From contig NZ_KB907784.1 in assembly GCF_000382185.1 (NCBI RefSeq), positions 806,001-870,000 of the forward strand: a stretch of 64,000 nucleotides of DNA. The letters run 5' to 3'. Below, in pieces: positions 57,121 to 64,000 of this stretch. The DNA comes from Bordetella sp. FB-8 (GTDB lineage: Bacteria > Pseudomonadota > Gammaproteobacteria > Burkholderiales > Burkholderiaceae_B). Numbering within the stretch: the first letter of the stretch is position 1; every line of letters begins with the position of its first letter. Both the position numbers and the translations under genes were made by a program. The notes beneath the pieces are model-generated. The model ran no database searches and was not told the DNA's origin. It saw nothing but the letters and a program-made list of their open reading frames with translations.

Positions 57121-58581
57121 TCAGGAGATCAGGCCGTGCAGCACGCCGGGATCGACATGCCGTTCGAGAAATTGCGCCATGCCGTCGAAGACGGCGTCGG
57201 CGGCGAGCGTCTGGCCGCCCAGCAAGGCCTGCAGCACGGCGGGTTCCTCGAACATGCCGTGCACGTAGAGGCCCAGCACATTGCCGGCGGCGTTCTGCCA
57301 GGCCAGAGCGGGAATCACTTCGCGCGCGCCGGATTGCGCGGCATCGGCGCCAGCGCGGGTGCGGCCGTGGTGGATCTCGTAGCCGCGCAGCGGCAGGCCG
57401 GACAGCGCGGCCCAGCAACCCGCAAGCTCGCCGAACCGCGCCTGGCGCCGCCGCACGGTCTTGTCGGCAGCGAAAGCCGTCGACAGGGCAAGCAGCCCCA
57501 GGCCGCGCGCAGCGCCGTCGATGCCCTGCGGGTCGGTCATCTCGTCTCCCAGCATCTGCAAGCCGCCGCAGATGCCCAGCACAGCCGCGCCGCGCGCCGC
57601 ATGCCGCAGCACGGCACGGTCCAGGCCTTGCGCGCGCAACCAGGCGAGGTCGCCGCTGGTATGTTTGGACCCGGGCAGGATGATCCAGTCCTGCGCGCCC
57701 AGATCGGCCAATGCGGCCGCATCGCGCGCCCAGACCAGGCGCAGACCGGGCACGCTTTTGAGTGCCTGGAATTCGTCCAGGTTGCTGATGCGGGGATAGG
57801 TCACGATGGCGACCGTCCTGTCCGCGCGGCCGGCGAGCGTGGCGCGGTCGTCGAAGACGCCATCCTCTTCGGGCAGGCCGTGATCGCGCCACATGGGCAG
57901 CACCGCCACCGTGGGTATGCCGGTCATGTCCTCGAGCTGGCGCGGCGCCGGCGCCAGCAGCGCCGCATCGCCGCGGAATTTATTGAGCACGAAGCCCCGT
58001 ATCCGTTCCCGGTCTTCGGGCTGCAGCAAGGCCCAGGTGCCATACAGGTGCGCGAACGCGCCGCCGCGGTCTATGTCCGTCACAAGCAGGCAGCGCGCCT
58101 GCGCGTGACGCGCCACCCGCATATTGACGATGTCGCTGTCCATGAGATTGATCTCGGCGGGCGAGCCCGCGCCTTCGATGACGACCACCTCGTTCTGCGC
58201 GCGCAGCGCATCCAGCGCAGCCGCGATATGCGGCCACACATGCGCGCTGCGCGCGCGCCAGGGCATGCCCGTCAGGGCCGGATCCACCTTGCCCAGCAGC
58301 ACGACCTGGCTGTGCGTGTCGGCCTCGGGCTTGAGCAGTAGCGGGTTCATGCGCACGTGCGGCTGCACGCGCGCAGCCAGCGCCTGAAAATACTGGGCCG
58401 AGCCGATCTCGCCCAGCCCGTCGTCCGCAGCGGCAACCCGGGCATTGTTGCTCATGTTCTGCGCCTTGAACGGCGCGACCCTGAGCCCCTGGCGCGCATA
58501 CCAGCGGCACAGCGCGGTGGCCAGCCAGCTCTTGCCGGCGCCGCTGGTCGTGCCCAGCACCATGACGCAGCGGGCCGTCAT
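57121..58581 (-). CDS. cobQ: Cobyric acid synthase CobQ
   Basis: 486 residues from the ATG at 58581, overlapping the cobD stop. The N-terminal ATPase domain has GTTSGAGKS at 10-18 and PFKAQNMSNN. The C-terminal class I glutamine amidotransferase domain has the nucleophile Cys in GICGGLQMLG and a histidine in YVHGMFE. It amidates four side chains of adenosylcobyrinic a,c-diamide. Confidence 0.95.
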   Translation of the reverse strand: MTARCVMVLGTTSGAGKSWLATALCRWYARQGLRVAPFKAQNMSNNARVAAADDGLGEIGSAQYFQALAARVQPHVRMNPLLLKPEADTHSQVVLLGKVDPALTGMPWRARSAHVWPHIAAALDALRAQNEVVVIEGAGSPAEINLMDSDIVNMRVARHAQARCLLVTDIDRGGAFAHLYGTWALLQPEDRERIRGFVLNKFRGDAALLAPAPRQLEDMTGIPTVAVLPMWRDHGLPEEDGVFDDRATLAGRADRTVAIVTYPRISNLDEFQALKSVPGLRLVWARDAAALADLGAQDWIILPGSKHTSGDLAWLRAQGLDRAVLRHAARGAAVLGICGGLQMLGDEMTDPQGIDGAARGLGLLALSTAFAADKTVRRRQARFGELAGCWAALSGLPLRGYEIHHGRTRAGADAAQSGAREVIPALAWQNAAGNVLGLYVHGMFEEPAVLQALLGGQTLAADAVFDGMAQFLERHVDPGVLHGLIS

Positions 58582-59606
58582 GATGCCCCCTTGGCGCTGC
58601 GCGCCGTCCCCCCGAGGGGGATCGCTCGCTTGGGGCGGCCCGGCTCTCGCGAGACGCCTCCCGCCTCGAGCGCATCGCGCAAGGCAGCCTGCGCCGCCGG
58701 CGGCTGCACGCTCAGGCGCCACATGCCCGGCAGGCCGAAGGATGTCGCCTCGCGCAGCTTGATGCCGCGCAAACGTAGGAAGTCAGCGTCCAGTTCGGCC
58801 TGCATGCAAAAGAAATTCGCATCGCTGGGCAAGCAGGGCCATACATTGAGCAGGTTCTGCTGCAGCGCCTTCCACTGACGCAAGGTGTCGCGGCTTTGCG
58901 CAAGCCATTGCTGCGTCCGGGCCTGGGTCCAGGCCTGCAGCATCGCGACCGCGTGCGCGCCCAGGGACCAAGAAGGCGCCTGTTGCTCAAGACTATCGGC
59001 CAATGCCGCGGCATCGGCCGGCGCGATCGCATAGGCGCCGCGCACGCCGGTCATGCCCAGCGCCTTGTTGGGCGACCACAGCTGCCATACGCGGTCGGCA
59101 TCCTCGCCGCGCAGCGCGCTCGCCCCCGAAAGCCGCAAGGGTTCGTAGGCCCGGTCCAGGACCACGACCGCGTCGTGCCGCACCACGGCGTCCCATTGCG
59201 GTTCGGCTGTGCCCAGGGGGCTGCTGGGCTCGCACAGCCAGCACAGGTCCGCCTGGACCGGATCGTCCACGCGCGCTAAGCCCCAGATGCGCGCCGCGTG
59301 GGCATATTCGCCGTAGGCCGACGCGGGTATCCATGCGCGCCGCGCGCCCGCGCGAGCCAGGCAGGCCGTGATGCGCATGATGAATTCGCTGGCGCTGGCG
59401 GCCACGACCACGCGCCACGGCGCCACGCCGTGAAAAGCGGCCAAGGCGCCGCGCAAAGCGCGATAGCCAGGGTCGGGATAGTGCCGGATGTCGACGTCTC
59501 TCAGCGCTGCCGCGACCCTCGGGCAAGGTCCGCAGGCATTGGCATTGGTCGAGAAATCCCAGCGCGGCACGCCCTGCGCGTCGGCGCCGCCATGCTCGCG
59601 GGTCAT
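58578..59606 (-). CDS. cobD: Threonine-phosphate decarboxylase (CobD; CobC in Pseudomonas naming)
   Basis: 342 residues from the ATG at 59606, overlapping cbiB. Fold-type I PLP enzyme. The N-terminal substrate loop is DFSTNANACGP, the PLP aspartate is in VVLDRAYEPL, and the PLP lysine is Lys181 in SPNKALGMTG. It provides (R)-1-amino-2-propanol phosphate. The C-terminus after VSREPG is encoded by a dispersed repeat (58600-58644) and reads RPKRAIPLGGTARSAKGAS, which is probably not part of the enzyme core. Confidence 0.92.
   Translation of the reverse strand: MTREHGGADAQGVPRWDFSTNANACGPCPRVAAALRDVDIRHYPDPGYRALRGALAAFHGVAPWRVVVAASASEFIMRITACLARAGARRAWIPASAYGEYAHAARIWGLARVDDPVQADLCWLCEPSSPLGTAEPQWDAVVRHDAVVVLDRAYEPLRLSGASALRGEDADRVWQLWSPNKALGMTGVRGAYAIAPADAAALADSLEQQAPSWSLGAHAVAMLQAWTQARTQQWLAQSRDTLRQWKALQQNLLNVWPCLPSDANFFCMQAELDADFLRLRGIKLREATSFGLPGMWRLSVQPPAAQAALRDALEAGGVSREPGRPKRAIPLGGTARSAKGAS
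58606..58644 (-). repeat. Dispersed repeat block inside the cobD 3' end
   Basis: CCCCCCGAGGGGG palindromic step followed by CTTGGGGCGGCCCGGC (58629-58644), the inverse of 31128-31143. It is read as the C-terminal tail of the decarboxylase. Confidence 0.6.
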
Positions 59607-60592
59607 GCCGCCCCCTTGGCGCACCCAAGCCCGAGCACGGCCAGCGCCAACAAGCCCAGCACGGCACGCTGCGCCAGTCGGATCGCGCGCGCCGTATCCT
59701 CGGATCGAGGGCTGGCGCCTTGCGCATTCAGGGCATAGACGCCCGGCTTGCCCAGGCGCACGCCCAGGATCAGGGCCATCGCCGCCATCGGCCAACCGCC
59801 GTTGGGTGATGGCGTGCGGCCGGCTTCGCGGCGCAAGGCAGGCCAGGACAAGCGCCGCGCGGCCATTGCCAGCAACAGGACGGCGGTCAGGCGGGCAGGC
59901 AGCCACGACAGTACATCGTCCGCGCGCGCGGCCCATTTGCCGGCCCAGGTCCAATCGCGTCCGCCGCGCAGGCCGACATAACCCCACATCGCGTCGGCGG
60001 TGTTGGCATAGCGGTACAGGGCCGCTCCCGGCAGACCGAAAAGAACGAACCAGAACACAGGAGCCACTACGGAGTCGTTGAGATTTTCCGCCAGGCTCTC
60101 GATGGCGGTCTCGCGCACCTGCCCCGCGTCGAACCCGCCCACGTCGCGGCTGCACAGGTACGACAGGCGCTCACGGCCTGCCGGCACGGACTCGGCCAGG
60201 GCGTCTTCCACGGCCCGCACCTCACGGCGCAGCATGGCCCAGGCGAACATGGGCTTGAACAATAGCGCCAGCCCCGCGGCGGCAAGCCAACTAGGCCCGG
60301 CCAGCAAGAGCTGCTGCAATGCCGCCGCGCAGACCACGACCGCAAGCGCGCCGACGCACCAGAAGACTAAACCCCAGGAAAAGGCCCCCAAGTCGATCTT
60401 GCCGCGGCCATCGCCGTGCGGCGCGAAACGCCTGCCGGCCGCCGCCAGAAAGCGCCCCATCCAGACCACCGGATGCCATGCGCCGGCAGGTTCGCCGAGC
60501 ACGCGATCCACCACAAAGGCCAGAACCAAGGCCGGCATGAAGACGTCCGCGTTGCGACCCAACCACGGCGCGGCCCATGCCCCGTCCATCAA
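59603..60592 (-). CDS. cbiB: Adenosylcobinamide-phosphate synthase CbiB
   Basis: 329 residues. Membrane protein beginning FVVDRVLGEPAGAWHPVVWMGRF, the family start pattern. It has the catalytic-region motif RETAIESLAENLNDSVVAPVFW and RTPSPNGGWPMAAMA near the end. It attaches aminopropanol phosphate to cobyric acid. Both ends overlap its neighbours by 4 bases, so the operon is translationally coupled. Confidence 0.94.
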   Translation of the reverse strand: MMDGAWAAPWLGRNADVFMPALVLAFVVDRVLGEPAGAWHPVVWMGRFLAAAGRRFAPHGDGRGKIDLGAFSWGLVFWCVGALAVVVCAAALQQLLLAGPSWLAAAGLALLFKPMFAWAMLRREVRAVEDALAESVPAGRERLSYLCSRDVGGFDAGQVRETAIESLAENLNDSVVAPVFWFVLFGLPGAALYRYANTADAMWGYVGLRGGRDWTWAGKWAARADDVLSWLPARLTAVLLLAMAARRLSWPALRREAGRTPSPNGGWPMAAMALILGVRLGKPGVYALNAQGASPRSEDTARAIRLAQRAVLGLLALAVLGLGCAKGAA

Positions 60593-61158
60593 TCCTCGAT
60601 GCCGCGCTGGGCGGGGATGCCCTGGTCAAAAGCATGCTTGATCATCTTCATCTCGGTCACGGTATCGGCCAAGTCGATGATCTCCTGCGGGCAGCGGCGG
60701 CCGGTCAGCACCACATGCACATGGACCGGCCGTTCGCGCAAGACCTGCTGCACTTGCTCGAGCGCAATCCAGCCATAGACCAGCGGATAGGTGACCTCGT
60801 CCAGCACCACCAGAAAATAGTCGCCGCTCATTATCGCCACGCGCGCTTTCTCCCAGCCTTCGCGGGCGATCTGCGCGGACTGCTCCAGGTCCTTGCTCTT
60901 CCAGCTAAAGCCGTCACCCAGCCCTTGGATAGGCAGGCCCAGCTTCTCGAAAGTGCGGTGCTCGCCGAAACGCGCCGTCGGCACTTTCATGAACTGGAAA
61001 ACCTTGACGGGTTTGCCCCGGCCGTGGGCCCGGATGGCCAGGCCGAAAGCGGCCGTGCTCTTGCCTTTGCCGTCGCCGGTATTGACGAGCACCAGGCCGC
61101 GGCGCTCGCCGTCGGGTTTTTCGTAGGGTTTTTCGGTCGGAGGACTTTCGATTTGCAT
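60589..61158 (-). CDS. cobO: Cob(I)yrinic acid a,c-diamide adenosyltransferase CobO/BtuR
   Basis: 189 residues from the ATG at 61158. The ATP loop NTGDGKGKST is at 26-35. FQFMKVPTARFGE, LVVLDEVTYPLVYGW and TGRRCPQEIIDLADTVTEMK are all typical. It adds the adenosyl group to cobalt. First gene of the leftward operon; divergent from the cobE-like gene with only about 60 bases between starts. Confidence 0.96.
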   Translation of the reverse strand: MQIESPPTEKPYEKPDGERRGLVLVNTGDGKGKSTAAFGLAIRAHGRGKPVKVFQFMKVPTARFGEHRTFEKLGLPIQGLGDGFSWKSKDLEQSAQIAREGWEKARVAIMSGDYFLVVLDEVTYPLVYGWIALEQVQQVLRERPVHVHVVLTGRRCPQEIIDLADTVTEMKMIKHAFDQGIPAQRGIED

Positions 61159-61219
61159 GGTTTTCACCGGCCTGACACAACCCTGCATGTTAGTCTATGG
61201 CGAAAAAATCGCGCAAATC

Positions 61220-61630
61220 ATGCATAACAGCGAACACTTCCCGCATCGGCCAACCTTGGCCGTCGGCATCGGCTTGCGGCAAGGCGCCACGAGCTCGCAT
61301 GTCGAATCGGCCGTACGCGCGGCGCTGGGTCCGAGAAGGCTGGAGGAAATCGCCACGCTCGCCACGCTCGACACGAAGGCCGACCATCCAGCCCTGGCGC
61401 AGTTCTGCTCGCGCCACGGGATTGCGCTGCGCGCCTTCTGCGCGGCCGACATTAATGCCTGTTTCGACAGACATCCGACCTTGCGACGCTCGGCCGCCGC
61501 GCTGGCGCACGTGGGCGTGGCTGGCGTTTGCGAGCCCTGCGCCCTGCTTGCGGCACAGGATGGCACGCTGCTCGTCGCCGGCCAGGCACACGGCGGCGTG
61601 ACGGTCGCCGTCGCCGCCACCAGACCCTGA
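61220..61630 (+). CDS. CobE/CbiG C-terminal-like cobalamin biosynthesis protein
   Basis: 136 residues from the ATG at 61220; an earlier GTG-type frame start overlaps cobO. It matches the single-domain CobE fold: LAVGIGLRQGATSSHVESAVRAAL, IATLATLDTKADHPAL and LAHVGVAGVCEPCALLAA, ending with a Gly/Ala-rich strand. CbiG opens the ring lactone in the anaerobic route. The stand-alone form is found in aerobic pathways, where its step is not settled. Followed by cobB after 2 bases. Confidence 0.85.
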   Translation: MHNSEHFPHRPTLAVGIGLRQGATSSHVESAVRAALGPRRLEEIATLATLDTKADHPALAQFCSRHGIALRAFCAADINACFDRHPTLRRSAAALAHVGVAGVCEPCALLAAQDGTLLVAGQAHGGVTVAVAATRP

Positions 61631-61632
61631 GC

Positions 61633-62931
61633 ATGCCTGCCTGCCCCGCTCTTTTCATCGGCGCCTCGGCATCCGGCCAGGGCAAGACCACGGTCACCGC
61701 GGGCCTGGCGCTGCTGCACCGCCAGCGCGGACGCCAAGTGCGCGTCTTCAAGACCGGACCCGATTTTCTCGACCCCATGATCCTGGCGCGCGCAAGCGCA
61801 GCGCCGGTCCAATCCCTGGACCTGTGGATGGTGGGCGAGCAGGAATGCCGCCGGCTGCTGGCGGAAGCGGCGGCAGAGGCCGACCTGATCCTGATAGAAG
61901 GCGTGATGGGTCTTTTCGACGGCACACCCAACAGCGCGGACCTTGCCGCCGCCTTCGGCGTTCCCGTCGCAGCGGTAATTTCCGCCAAATCAATGGCGCA
62001 AACTTTCGGCGCGATTGCCTCGGGCCTCGCGCGCCATCGCGCCGACATCCGCATGCACGGCGTGCTGGCCAACCACGTCGGCTCGGCGCGTCACGCGCAA
62101 ATGCTGCAAGAGGGCATGCCCGGCGATATCCGCTGGCTGGGCGGACTGCCTCCATCGGACCGCATAGCCCTGCCCACGCGGCATCTGGGCCTGCATCAAC
62201 CAGGAGAAATAGACCAACTGGATATGCGCATCGCCTTCACCGCGCAGGCACTGGCCGATACCTTGCTGGCCGAACTGCCGGCGCCGGTCGTCTTCGAGCC
62301 TGCGCCCGCGCGTGCGCTACCCAGATTGCTCGAGGACATGCGCATCGCCATCGCGCGCGACGATGCCTTTTCTTTCATCTATCCGGCCAATGTCCGCCTG
62401 CTGGAATCGCTCGGCGCCCAAGTCGAATTTTTCTCGCCGCTGGCGGACGAACCCCTGCCCGTTGGCACCGATGCGCTGTATCTGCCGGGCGGCTACCCCG
62501 AGCTGCACGCGGCCGCCCTCGCCGGCAATTCGACCAGTGCGCGCAGCATACGCAGCCATGCCGGAGCGGGCAGGCCCATCCTGGCCGAATGCGGCGGCAT
62601 GCTCTATTTGCTCGATAGCTTGACCGACACGCAAGGAACGACGACACCCATGCTCGGCCTACTGACCGGCCATGCAACGATGCGCGGGCGGCTCGCCTCG
62701 CTCGGCATGCAGGCCCTGGAGACGAAACAGGGCCGTCTGGCCGGGCACGCATTCCATTACTCGAGCATGACCACGCCGCTGACGCCGGCCGCGCATGCCT
62801 TGCGTGCCAGGGATGGCGCGCTGGGTGAGCCGATCTATCGCTCGGGCTCTGTCGTGGCCACCTATATGCATGGCTACTGGCCATCGAACCCCACCCTGAC
62901 GGCGGCGCTATTTCACGGCACAGCCTTTTGA
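61633..62931 (+). CDS. cobB: Cobyrinic (hydrogenobyrinic) acid a,c-diamide synthase CobB/CbiA
   Basis: 432 residues from the ATG at 61633. The ATPase domain opens GASASGQGKTT (10-20), with FKTGPDFLDP and EGVMGLFDG. The C-terminal glutamine amidotransferase domain has YLPGGYPELHA, the nucleophile Cys in AECGGMLYL, and a late YMHGYW histidine. It amidates side chains a and c. The presence of a free-standing cobF points to the aerobic route, so hydrogenobyrinate is the likely substrate. Confidence 0.94.
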   Translation: MPACPALFIGASASGQGKTTVTAGLALLHRQRGRQVRVFKTGPDFLDPMILARASAAPVQSLDLWMVGEQECRRLLAEAAAEADLILIEGVMGLFDGTPNSADLAAAFGVPVAAVISAKSMAQTFGAIASGLARHRADIRMHGVLANHVGSARHAQMLQEGMPGDIRWLGGLPPSDRIALPTRHLGLHQPGEIDQLDMRIAFTAQALADTLLAELPAPVVFEPAPARALPRLLEDMRIAIARDDAFSFIYPANVRLLESLGAQVEFFSPLADEPLPVGTDALYLPGGYPELHAAALAGNSTSARSIRSHAGAGRPILAECGGMLYLLDSLTDTQGTTTPMLGLLTGHATMRGRLASLGMQALETKQGRLAGHAFHYSSMTTPLTPAAHALRARDGALGEPIYRSGSVVATYMHGYWPSNPTLTAALFHGTAF

Positions 62932-63016
62932 CGAATGCGGGGGTGCGGCAGTCTGGCGCGCCGCAAAGACGGACGGACATCGCGCATGCCCCGGCGCCGG
63001 GAGGGGCGCTCAACGA

Positions 63017-63784
63017 TCACTCTGCGGTTCTGCCGCCGCGCTTGAGCAGATAGGTGTCCATGATCCAGCCGTGGCGCTCGCGGGCCTGGGCGCGCAGGCG
63101 CTCGATATCGTCTTGCACCTCGCTCAGCCTGCCCGCCACGAGGATCTCGTCCGGCGTGCCGACGTAGGCGCCCCAGTAGATATCGACATCGCCCTGCACC
63201 TTGCGAAAGGCATTCTGCGCATCGAGCATCACGACAACGCTGTCGACCTTTTCCGGAAAACCATCGGCGATTCCCCGGCCATTGGTGATCTGAACGGACC
63301 GGCCTATCGAATTGAGCGCGATCCGGTGCTTGGCCGCGAGCGCCTGCACGCTGCTGATGCCTGGCACGACCTCGTATTCGAAGGCATGGCGGCCGGCCTG
63401 GGAAATGGCGCCGACGATCCGCATCGTGCTGTCATAGAGCGCCGGGTCGCCCCAGACGAGGAAGGCACCGCACTGCCCATCGGACAGTTCCTCTTCGATC
63501 AGGCGTTCGAAGATCCTCTGTTTCTCGCGGTTCAACGCCTCGACGGCGCCCGTGTAATCATCCGTATCGCGGCGGCGCTCCGGGCTCGCGCTCTCGACGA
63601 TACGGTAGTGCCTGTCCTTGACGTACCGCTCGATGATGTCCTTGCGCAAGGCGACGAGCTGAGCCTTGGCGGCCCCCTTGTCCATCACGAAGAACACATC
63701 CGCTCGATTGAGCGCATTGATGGCCTGGACGGTCAGATATTCCGGATCGCCGGCGCCAATACCAACGATCAATAGCTTTTTCAT
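63017..63784 (-). CDS. cobF: Precorrin-6A synthase (deacetylating) CobF
   Basis: 255 residues from the ATG at 63784. Tetrapyrrole methylase fold: GIGAGDPEYLT near the N-terminus, FLVWGDPALYDSTMRI, and EVVPGISSVQALAAKHRIAL. It carries out C1 methylation with loss of the acetyl group, a reaction special to oxygen-dependent B12 synthesis. It converges on cobB with 85 bases between. It is divergent from cobU/cobP, the two starts being 63 bases apart. Confidence 0.94.
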   Translation of the reverse strand: MKKLLIVGIGAGDPEYLTVQAINALNRADVFFVMDKGAAKAQLVALRKDIIERYVKDRHYRIVESASPERRRDTDDYTGAVEALNREKQRIFERLIEEELSDGQCGAFLVWGDPALYDSTMRIVGAISQAGRHAFEYEVVPGISSVQALAAKHRIALNSIGRSVQITNGRGIADGFPEKVDSVVVMLDAQNAFRKVQGDVDIYWGAYVGTPDEILVAGRLSEVQDDIERLRAQARERHGWIMDTYLLKRGGRTAE

Positions 63785-63847
63785 CTGCGTGCTCCCGATG
63801 CATTGGAGATATGCCGGCAGTCTACCCTCGGCCGCTACAATCCATGC
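63785..63847. promoter_or_regulatory. Divergent promoter region cobF / cobU
   Basis: 63 bases holding both transcription starts. It is too short for a cobalamin riboswitch, and no B12-box-like sequence is visible. Confidence 0.4.
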
Positions 63848-64000
63848 ATGGGCAATACGAACCTGACCTTTGTCACGGGTGGCGCCCGTTCCGGCAAAAG
63901 CGCCTATGCGGAAAGACTGGCGGCCGCGAGCGGAATGGCCGTCACCTATATCGCGACGGCACGGCAGCATGATGATGTCGAATTTTCCGCGCGCATCGCC
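63848..64000 (+). CDS. cobU: Adenosylcobinamide kinase/guanylyltransferase CobU/CobP (3' end outside window)
   Basis: The first 51 codons are visible from the ATG at 63848. The P-loop GGARSGKS at residues 11-18, followed by AYAERLAAASG and VTYIATA, is the CobU/CobP signature. It phosphorylates cobinamide and adds GMP, the substrate of CobS. Confidence 0.93.
   Translation, partial: MGNTNLTFVTGGARSGKSAYAERLAAASGMAVTYIATARQHDDVEFSARIA

Overview
The window is high-GC DNA from a betaproteobacterium, most likely family Alcaligenaceae (Bordetella/Achromobacter-like). This is inferred from the gene content: a Bug-family solute-binding protein, FhaB/FhaC-type two-partner secretion genes, several branched-chain/aromatic-acid (Liv) ABC importers, a gentisate dioxygenase, a fused indolepyruvate oxidoreductase, and an aerobic cobalamin cluster. 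No rRNA, tRNA or CRISPR array was seen.

Left part (1-3.7 kb): the end of a Liv-type ABC importer operon (permease, two ATPases), a 216-bp nested inverted repeat, and a gentisate 1,2-dioxygenase. Uptake of an aromatic acid followed by ring cleavage is a plausible reading.

3.8-18.2 kb: a decayed Burkholderia-type contact-dependent inhibition locus on the minus strand. The order is giant TpsA exoprotein, overlapping putative immunity gene, small lipoprotein, TpsB outer-membrane transporter, i.e. the bcpA-I-O-B order. The exoprotein has lost its signal peptide and the start of its TPS secretion domain. The operon is also split between the immunity and lipoprotein genes by three nested insertion sequences: an IS256 element inside a Tn5-like IS4 element inside an IS5 element. 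Each has an identifiable target duplication (8, 9 and 4 bp), and removing them restores both interrupted transposase reading frames.

18.4-47.2 kb: mostly core metabolism. In order: a Bug receptor, the aapJQMP amino-acid importer, ftsEX, an orphan cheD, an EamA exporter, a fused indolepyruvate oxidoreductase, mutY, a brnTA toxin-antitoxin pair, an XRE regulator, metH, a second Liv importer with a fused LivH-LivM permease, a SulP transporter, an Rrf2 remnant, and a divergent SDR/AraC pair.

47.2-54.7 kb: an accessory island, partly AT-richer. It holds a STAS-GHKL-STAS protein, an IS630 element with TA borders, and a tightly overlapping set: serine resolvase, zinc-finger putative nuclease, DNA methyltransferase, AlkA-like DNA glycosylase. 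A hypothetical gene and a MarR-like remnant follow. The nuclease/methyltransferase/glycosylase operon is the best candidate for an unusual defence or DNA-modification system.

54.6-64 kb: adenosylcobalamin biosynthesis. A leftward operon (cobO-cbiB-cobD-cobQ-cobT-cobS-cobC), a rightward pair (cobE-like gene, cobB), cobF, and the start of cobU/cobP. MetH, encoded in the same window, is a cobalamin-dependent enzyme.
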